Shown here piece by piece: positions 55,602-64,000 of a stretch of 64,000 nucleotides of DNA. Position numbers and translations under genes: made by a program. The stretch spans positions 12,428,518-12,492,517 of the forward strand of contig NC_054703.1 of the NCBI RefSeq assembly GCF_016097555.1, written 5' to 3'. Within the stretch, counting starts at the first letter, position 1. Each line of letters starts with the position of its first letter. The DNA comes from Gigantopelta aegis (Eukaryota; Mollusca; Gastropoda; Neomphalida; Peltospiridae). The notes beneath the pieces were generated by a model. It was not told where the DNA came from, did not search any database, and was given only the letters and a program-made list of their open reading frames with translations.

Positions 55602-55765
55602 CAGTGGCGGATCTTGTGGTCTGATTCCCCCCTAAATTTTGTGATATTTATATTTTATTTTGTTACATTGGAGAATCCAAGGAATCACTTCACTTCGGCC
55701 TTCGGCCACATGCCAATCTCTCCCCCCCCCCCCCCCCCCAAATGTGTTTTTTGGATCCGCCACTG
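55602..55765. mobile_element. hAT-type MITE
   Basis: CAGTGGCGGATC / GGATCCGCCACTG inverted ends, 164 bp, with an internal poly-C run and the palindrome CTTCGGCCTTCGGCC. Non-coding. Confidence 0.85.
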
Positions 55766-55974
55766 TTTAAAGTGTATTTCTGTTCATATGCATAGTCTGC
55801 ACTTATAGATTGTATCTTTGTATCAATATATTTTAATAAAAATTTTCAGTGATAATTTATAAACGTTTTTGCGTTATATGTAAATCAATTCTACATGTAT
55901 AAAAGTTATCAATTTTGCTTGTCACGTCAACATAAACAATGTGTGTACTATTTGTACTAAAATAAAGTTCAGTG

Positions 55975-56235
55975 ACGGATGAAGAATGTGACATTGTATC
56001 AAGCCGTCGGACATAAGGCTGGTAGGTACTGGGTTCGCAGTCCATTACCGGCTCTCACCCGGAGCGAGATTTAACAACTCAGTGGGTAGTTGTAAGGCCA
56101 CTACACCCTCGTTTTCTCTGACCAACCTCTAACAACAATAAACTAATCCAGTCCTGGACAGACAGCCCAGCTGAGGTATTTTCCCAGAACATCGTGCTTG
56201 AACCTAAAGCACGAAAAATAAGTTGAAATAAAAAA
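55975..56235 (+). mobile_element. tRNA-derived SINE
   Basis: The B-box-like GGTACTGGGTTCGCAGTCC, then CAACTCAGTGGGTAGTTGTA, GACAGCCCAGCTGAGG and the 3' end CGTGCTTGAACCTAAAGCAC with an A-rich tail: the same family as 9507-9794, opposite orientation. Confidence 0.8.
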
Positions 56236-56392
56236 ATAAAAAACCCATTGTAGTAGATTATTACAAGTGCCTCTTAACAATGACAGAAGTAAGCTCGGAA
56301 GACTCCTCGAAGTGGTCTCACTAAGCCCACAGTTAAAATCTGATGGGGGGGGGGGGGGGGGAGGATAGCAGGTGCATGACACGGATGGTCAC

Positions 56393-56478
56393 ACATTTTT
56401 GTTGTTTAATGACACCACTAGAGCACATTGATTTATTAATCACCGGCTACTGGATGTCAAACATTTGTGGACCAATTA
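56393..56478 (-). mobile_element. SINE 3' fragment
   Basis: The complement reads CATCCAGTAGCCGGTGATTA, ATAAATCAATGTGCTCTAGT and GGTGTCATTAAACAAC, the tail of a common molluscan tRNA-SINE (compare 62455-62735). Confidence 0.75.
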
Positions 56479-56557
56479 GGCTCATAGGCGTTGGGGATCA
56501 TGTTTTTGATGGGGCAGGGGGCAGGATTCATATTTATTGGCATTGCTGCTATACAGC

Positions 56558-58300
<1,743 letters not shown>

Positions 58301-58305
58301 AACTT

Positions 58306-59850
58306 CAGTGCGAGTGCGAATAATTTTAACATGCTCATATACCACTAGACTTTCGAGCATGTCCGTCCCGGGGCCTGTCTCTGGATAGCCAGTGACTTGC
58401 TCCGGGACAGAACAAAATTAAAGGGACAATTTTGAAATTTACATCCAAAAATTAAATACTGGGCCTTTAAAAGTTTGGTGCGCATCTCTAATTAATATAA
58501 TTAATAAAGAAAATTCAACTCATTAAATTTGATCGCTAGATTAGATTGGGCAGTCAAAATGAAATTAGATAGATAACACGCCAGATTTGGGATGGGGGGG
58601 GGGGGGGGGGGGGGGGGGTGAAAATGGACAGAATTTTGAAAATAGCAATTAGTAAAAGAAATTAGTAGGATTAAAATTAGAAAGAAAAAAGTTACAAGCC
58701 AAAAATAAAAAGAATTGACTGCTCGGTCGAATATTTATATAATTTGGAGCATTTTCGAAAGAGTCCAAAAATAAATAAGAGAAAGAAGAGAGGATCGGAC
58801 TATTTAATAATATTTTTAAAAAAAGAAGAAGTAATTTCGACATGAACGAAGGTCTAAAAGTTTTTAAAGTCCGATCTATACGTCCACGTGAGTGGCCTCG
58901 TTAAGGCCGTTAGGTTGTTACGTCGGCGAGGCTGGAGTGTCCCGGAGGTTCGGCAGCAGATGTTGGCGTCGTAACAGGGTACTGACTACCGTACCGTAGT
59001 CGGGGCCGCAGACCGCTCGGATCATCTTACGTAGATTCCGGTTGTCCAACTTGTTCGAAAGTATGGCCTGTGTATAGGTCTGCTCCCTCCGGTGCGTCAC
59101 GACTACGGTGTGGTGAGTACCGAACATCTTGCTGTGAAGTTCGTACTCGCTGCCGTCCTCCAGGGGTCTCCAGTCAGCGTTGAGGTAACTGCCACGGAGC
59201 TTGGTCGGGACTGTCGTGTCCCCCTGAATGTACTGATGAAGGTGTTTCTTCAGTCCGCTCACTGCGACGGTCCACTCGGACTCTTCAGGGGGGGGGGGGG
59301 GGGGGGGACTACCGGCGACTACCGGCGCTGGTCTCTCGGTCTTGGCTGGCTGGTTGGTCGGTGATGTTGCCTTCCTCTTGCCAACGGCGGCTGATCGGGT
59401 CTGGCGTGCTGACTGGCTATACCGGCCAGTTCTGCCTGGCCACGTGACGGTCGGCGATGGAGGGTCGTCGTGGGGTGTCTCACACACCGCGGTGTTGAGT
59501 CGGTCCCTCTCGGTGGTCGACGGTTCCCGCAGGGCTGGTCTCGTCAACTCAGGATGGGCTGGGGGCGGCGTCGCAGAAGGGACCGCCAGCTTTGGTCCCC
59601 CCCCCCCCCCCCCCCCGTGCCGTTCCTGGCGCGCTTCTCCTCTTCCTCGATCTCCTCTTCTTCGTCAGTACGATCGCGTCACCGTACACCAAAGTCACGG
59701 AAGCCCGTGACCCAGTGTACGAGACGCGATACTCCAAAAGTTTTCCATAACTGCATAAATCCCCCCAGGTTGGGGGGGGGGGGGCAACTCGAGAGTACAA
59801 GGCAACACGTCTGTTCTCATCGTGAATCAGTTCGGAAGTCAATTAACTTC
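58306..59850 (-). mobile_element. ORF-bearing retroposon with hairpin tail (second copy)
   Basis: Minus-strand relative of 37301-38762. Frame 59549-59842 has ENRRVALYSRVAPPPPTWGD, YRVSYTGSRASVTLVYGDA and a basic KKRRSRKRRS block. Frame 58918-59547 has GKRKATSPTNQPAKTERP, SEWTVAVSGLKKHLHQYI, GSEYELHSKMFG, TVVVTHRREQTYTQAI, NKLDNRNLRKMIRAVCGPDY and LPNLRDTPASPT. A long G run separates modules, as in the other copy. The 3' end has the hairpin (CTGTCCCGGAGCAAG...CCCCGGGACGG), TCTAGTGGTATATGAGCATG and a TCGCAC microsatellite ending at 58306. The two copies differ strongly in nucleotide sequence, yet the C-terminal module is well conserved, which argues for selection on the protein before insertion. 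Confidence 0.7.
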
Positions 59851-59878
59851 AGAGCAAACAACTCATTTTAGAACAATA

Positions 59879-60650
59879 CTAAAATAACACTGATATATCT
59901 CTGCAATAACACTGTGAAATATCTTTGCACTTAGAGAGATTCAATCTGTCTGGTGAGTTTGAATGTCTAGTAGATCTGCCAACAGGAACTGGTTGGTTGA
60001 CAGGCTCTGGTGCGGCCCGCTGCACAGGGTTGAGCACAATGTGTTGACTGTTTACCAGTGTGGTATCCATGGAATCCAAAATAACATCAGAATTGACAGT
60101 TTCATTTGTGAAATGGTGTTTCAAATGGTCATGGTGTCTACGAATAGTCTGACCTTCAAGTGTTTTTATGACGAATACCGAACTGGTTTGACTTAGAATG
60201 GTGCCTGGAATCCAGCGAGAACCTCTACCAAAATTTGTTACAAATACCTTTTCACCAACAGAAAGAGTCTCATCAGGCTGATGGAGGTCAAAATGAGTTC
60301 TCAACTTCCTCCCCATTAAAATTTCCTAAGGCGACTTGTCAGTCGTCGAGTGCGGCATAACTCTGCATCTGAAATGAAAGCGAGAAACTTTTTGATTCTA
60401 CAAATTTAATCGCCCTTCGATTTTTTTCATTGCTTCTTTGAAGGTTTCTACACAAAGTTCTGCTAGTCCATTGGATCCTGGGTGGTAGGGAGCAGTCTTT
60501 ATGTATGTGTTCGATATTGGTTCGAGCCATGAATACATCATATTCACTGCTTGTGAAAGAAGTTCCATTATCGGATACTGTGGTAGGCAAGCCGGCTCCT
60601 AATTTGTCAAATATGGGTTGAAAATCAATCTATCTACGCTTTTCTCCAGT
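59879..60650 (-). mobile_element. Gypsy-type LTR retrotransposon fossil (integrase part)
   Basis: Minus-strand pieces with TTVSDNGTSFTSSEYDVF (integrase core) and, further on, GEKVFVTNFGRGSRWIPGTI with a RRHHDHLKHH motif, typical of the integrase tail of Gypsy elements of the K02A2.6-like type. No LTRs, protease or reverse transcriptase seen nearby. It is a short broken remnant, with several interruptions, of moderate age, abutting the retroposon at 58306-59850. Confidence 0.75.
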
Positions 60651-60952
60651 TCCCTTTAGCGCCAATTTCGGGTAACACAGAAGGAACATGAGTATATAAT
60701 GAGTAAATATCAACACTGTATCCTTGTTTACTCATTTCTGATGGAAAGAAGATTATCTTTGTGTTAGGTTCTTCATGGCTTGAAGTGGCTTTCACAATTT
60801 CACACGACTATATATCAAAATTACCAAATGGTTGATATCCAATAGCCGTTAAACAAAATACAACGTATGCCGAGAAATATCCTTTTGATTTGTCCTCCGT
60901 TGCTCTTATGAGGTTTACTGATAACTCCTTGCAGGTTAAGCTATAAGTAATA

Positions 60953-61183
60953 TATGAAGAGTTCAGGCGCAAAACGCGATATAAACCATTTTCTTTCTAG
61001 TTTTTAGTTAAAGTCTTTATTGCATGTCAGTAAGGGCTAATCGTAGGCCCGCTCTTTTTCTGCAAAACGTGATTGATCCTTATGAAATTATATTGGGTAA
61101 ATCCCGTTTTTTTTCTTCTTCAAAACGCGATATATGCCAAATTAAAAAATCACTTTTACTGATTTGCGCCTAAACTCTTCATA
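60953..61183. mobile_element. TA-flanked MITE
   Basis: TATGAAGAGTTCAGGCGCAAA at the left is answered by TTTGCGCCTAAACTCTTCATA at the right (one mismatch), next to TA. About 231 bp. AAAACGCGATATA occurs twice inside. Confidence 0.75.
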
Positions 61184-61189
61184 CGTTTA

Positions 61190-61920
61190 ACTATTGTTTG
61201 AATTACAAAACAATATTATTAAAGGCGCTGACCCGTTTTATGAGGATGTAACCTATTTTCGGATAATTATAGCCTTTTTTGCAGTTAAAAAGTATTGCTT
61301 ACAATCTTCTTACATCTAATATGTCCTAGTGTTTATAATGGCCCATAAATTCTGATAATGCACTTACATAGTTATACGGGCTCCCATTTTTGTAGGGTGG
61401 GGGCTGGTTTTTGCCCGAATTAAAGAAAATCTGGATTACAACATTTATTTATATAAGCAATACTACCAAACATCTAAAGTTTTGCCGGTATAATGATGGA
61501 AATACATGGTAAAGAGGTCTCAGGTTAGCATATTTTGCCCGAATATCTCTACTCTTTTTGGCCGAATTTGAGGATTTGCTCCAGCACTAGGGAGCCAGTT
61601 ACCCCACCACCTGGACTCTGTCTCGTACCCTTATGTACACTTGACCGAAAACCGCAAACGCATGTACCTCTGTTAAAAGTAGCAGAAGCCCATTACAAAC
61701 ACTAGGAATTTTAAAACATATTCGGTGTACGAAAATGAATATTCTATGTCAAAAATTAACCAATGTTTGTTTTACAGCACAATAATATATTAGGAGAAAA
61801 TACCTTACAGTCATGCCCCATCGAAGACAGTCCTCTTAAAACTAGGGTGTTTGACTTTAGTACCATATTATAAAACATTTTGACTCCATTAAAACACATG
61901 TTACACTTTCTAAACACATA
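61190..61920. other. No recognisable gene
   Basis: A/T-rich with scattered short frames and no repeat structure that I can define. Confidence 0.35.
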
Positions 61921-61924
61921 TATG

Positions 61925-62208
61925 CGAAAATAATCCTTTTTTACATTTCGGGTACCATTTTTAAACATGGCTGCCAGATATTCAAGATGGTGGACAAAAC
62001 AATGAAAACATCAATTTTTTTAACAATTTGTCATTCGAATTACACAAAAAAAATCGTACACTTTCTGACATTTATATGTGCAAATAATCAATTTTTGTTT
62101 ATATTTCAGATAGCCATTTTTAAAAATAGCTGCCAGATATTCAAGATGGCAGATAAAAAAAATGGAAAGATCAATTTTTTTTACTATTTGGCACTCAAAT
62201 TACACAAA
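61925..62208 (+). repeat. Diverged ~150-bp tandem duplication
   Basis: GCTGCCAGATATTCAAGATG, then GATCAATTTTTTTT or ACATCAATTTTTTT and CAAATTACACAAAA or CGAATTACACAAAA, occur at 61970-62050 and 62130-62208. Confidence 0.8.
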
Positions 62209-62454
62209 ACATGTTTTAAGAAATGTATATAAACTTTTCACGAAATTACACAACGGGATCTTGCAGAGAGAGAGAGAGAGATACACAGACAGACAGACAC
62301 ACAGACAGACAGTATAAAAATAGCACTGAAAGGTGTCTCGTAGCCGTGACCTGGAATTCCAACATGTGAAAAAACCCACACGTAACGGGTGGTGGGGGTA
62401 GGGATGGGGGTGTGGGGTGGTGTTAGAATAGCACATAGATGTGTTACACACCAG

Positions 62455-62735
62455 GGGCGGGATCTAGTTCGCAAGCCTCAGGAGTTTAGTGTTGTAGGAT
62501 CGAATCACTAAAGTGGACCCAATCTATGATTCGGTGTTTTCCCCCATCCCAATACGTGCACCACGATTGGCATATGAAATGCCGTGGTATGTGCTCTCCT
62601 GTCTGTGGAAAAGTGCATATAAAAGACCCTAGCTACTTATTGTAAAATGTAGCAGGTTTTCTCTCCAAGATTATATTTGAAAATTACCACACGTTTTACA
62701 TCCGTGCTCTAGTGGTGTCATTAAACAGAAGAAAG
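62455..62735 (+). mobile_element. tRNA-derived SINE
   Basis: Head GGGATCTAGTTCGCAAGCCT (A-box position) and GTAGGATCGAATCACT (B-box position). Body CGTGGTATGTGCTCTCCTGT and GTGCATATAAAAGACCCTAG. Tail CATCCGTGCTCTAGTGGTGT, CATTAAACAG. Confidence 0.75.
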
Positions 62736-62862
62736 TTTTGATACACACCACTGTGATCTATGACCGACAAGGGAATATACATTTGAGCGGATAATACGTC
62801 CATGTATCTTCTAACACTGTGGCATAAAAATTAAATATGAAACTGTTAGATTCTACACACGA

Positions 62863-63150
62863 AGGGCGAGACGTAGTCCAGTAATAACGCTCTCGTCTAA
62901 TGCGCTGTTGGTCTGGGATCGATCCCCGTCAGTGGGCTCTTTGGGCTTTTTTCGTCCTAGACAGTACACCACGACTAGTATATCAAAGGCCATGTGGTAT
63001 GTGCTATCCTGTCTGTGGGATGGTGCATATAAAATATCCCTTGAGCTACTAATGGAAGAATGTACCAGGTTTTCTCTCTAAGGGAATATGTCAAAATTAC
63101 CAAATGTTTGTCATCCAATAGCCTATGATTAATAAATAAAAACAAACTTT
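62863..63150 (+). mobile_element. tRNA-derived SINE
   Basis: Head GGGCGAGACGTAGTCCAGTA and GGTCTGGGATCGATCCCCGT (A and B boxes). Body GGCCATGTGGTATGTGCTAT and CATATAAAATATCCCTTGAG. Tail GTCATCCAATAGCCTATGAT. Nearly full length. Confidence 0.85.
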
Positions 63151-63945
63151 TAAAGTACTCATGTATTTCATTGTAGCGTTTTTAATTATATATAGCTCCA
63201 AAACATGTAATGCATAGGACAGAATTTTAATATAAAAATATGACCACTATGAAACCTGGCCACGTTAGATGTCTTTAGCGAAATAATGTATAGTATTAGC
63301 ACAAATTATTATTCCTAACTATATATAGGCAAGACAGCAGCAGAAAATATTTGAATTGTGAACAACAGAAATAATGTATGTACAGGTAGTCCGCGTATCA
63401 TTATATGCTAGTCAGAAGAAGTGTCGCATGAATAGCTGACGTTTTGACCCCCCCCCCCCCCCCCCAGCTTATTCGTCCCAGGTCAGTTCGCCCCACAAAA
63501 TGCCTGTCAGCTGATATAATAATAGTACTAGTATTACCATTACCAAACACTAGTTTCAACCCATCAAAATGGATGCTAAATTTGATTAATTTACAAACCT
63601 GTAACACATTTGGATAACATTACAAAAGAGTGAAACAAGAGTCTGTGACATTAAAACGGTGGAATACCCTTTAAAATAGACTAAAACTCGCCCCTATATC
63701 CTTTCCTTCTCAGACGTACGTGCGTTTTTAAAAATATGAAAAAATCCATTTTGTGGTATTAAAAACGCCAGGATGGTCAGAAAAACTTTGGTTGTACAGA
63801 AATGGATCATATAAACAATAAAATATAAGTAATGTTTAATTTCAGTCATCATAAACAGCTTTAGTAGTGAAAAATATGCCTTAACTAGGGTCTGTCCCTT
63901 TAATATCTTAAATCCTAATCCTAATCATAGGCTTCGCCAACAGAC
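63150..63945. other. Non-coding, poly-C run and possible MITE
   Basis: Poly-C at about 63450-63466. CCCTTTAAAATAGACTAAAA (63669) and the complement of AGGGTCTGTCCCTTTAA (63888-63904) could be the decayed ends of a TTAA-type MITE. Nothing coding. Confidence 0.3.
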
Positions 63946-63951
63946 GGTGTT

Positions 63952-64000
63952 GGGACATTCCTGAGTTTGCTGCATTGTAAGATGTTTCCAACTAATAAAC
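63952..64000 (+). mobile_element. piggyBac-like MITE end (runs off window)
   Basis: GGGACATTCCTGAGTTTGCT and GCATTGTAAGATGTTTCC match the left end of the element at 32097-32487. Confidence 0.75.

Noticed and set aside
55866-56060. Functional tRNA gene in the SINE heads
   Set aside because: The A- and B-box-like sequences are followed by SINE bodies and tails, and no cloverleaf with matched acceptor stem was found.

Overview
The window is a repeat-rich, A/T-rich piece of an invertebrate nuclear genome, most likely a mollusc. The evidence is spliced minus-strand exons with GT/AG borders, several tRNA-derived SINEs of the type common in molluscs, many TA/CA/GA microsatellites and long poly-C runs, C2H2 finger arrays, and a Polinton/Maverick fossil of the invertebrate type. 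I see no bacterial operon, CRISPR array, rRNA or confident tRNA gene. No complete, clearly essential host gene is present; nearly everything is mobile DNA, satellite, or exons that look transposon-derived.

Layout. 1-6 kb: decayed interspersed repeats, including a ~150-bp tandem repeat whose units carry AGGTCAnnnTGACCT palindromes. 6.4-10.1 kb (minus strand): exons of a DDE-type transposase and a Crypton-type tyrosine recombinase, interrupted by a short tailed retroposon and a tRNA-SINE. 9.58-14.0 kb: a recent ~2.0-2.4-kb direct tandem duplication joining the recombinase region to the left part of a Polinton fossil. 10.6-24.6 kb: the Polinton fossil (cysteine-motif protein, integrase with chromodomain-like tail, penton-like, basic and major capsid proteins, protease, front part of a family-B DNA polymerase). 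A spliced polyglutamine gene on the minus strand lies inside it. 24.6-31.7 kb: a palindrome, a 57-bp tandem array, a ~107-bp satellite (18 units in the largest block), and a duplicated membrane-protein exon. 31.7-35.3 kb: a hAT-like element with matching 5-bp flanks, loaded with nested MITEs and a 142-bp palindrome. 35.3-42.1 kb: a DUF7869-like pseudogene, more satellite, a cleanly delimited 1.46-kb retroposon with its own ORF, and two phase-matched exons of an unrecognised membrane protein.

42.1-53.05 kb is different in kind. It repeats 35.9-42.1 kb and then 30.1-31.6 kb, but with dense random, insertion-biased errors: it is 17-18% longer than the clean copy over the first two blocks and about 8% longer over the last. 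This looks like an unpolished long-read patch of the other haplotype or of a second repeat copy. It carries a Tc1-like transposon that is absent at the matching clean site.

53.1-55.3 kb holds a degenerate but recently homogenised C2H2 zinc-finger gene and a 54-bp minisatellite. 55.4-64 kb holds SINEs, MITEs, a second copy of the ORF-bearing retroposon (minus strand) and a small Gypsy-type LTR-retrotransposon fossil. The most original signal is the ORF-bearing retroposon family: two long copies and at least two short copies share a hairpin plus microsatellite 3' tail, and one long copy has empty sites elsewhere in the same window.
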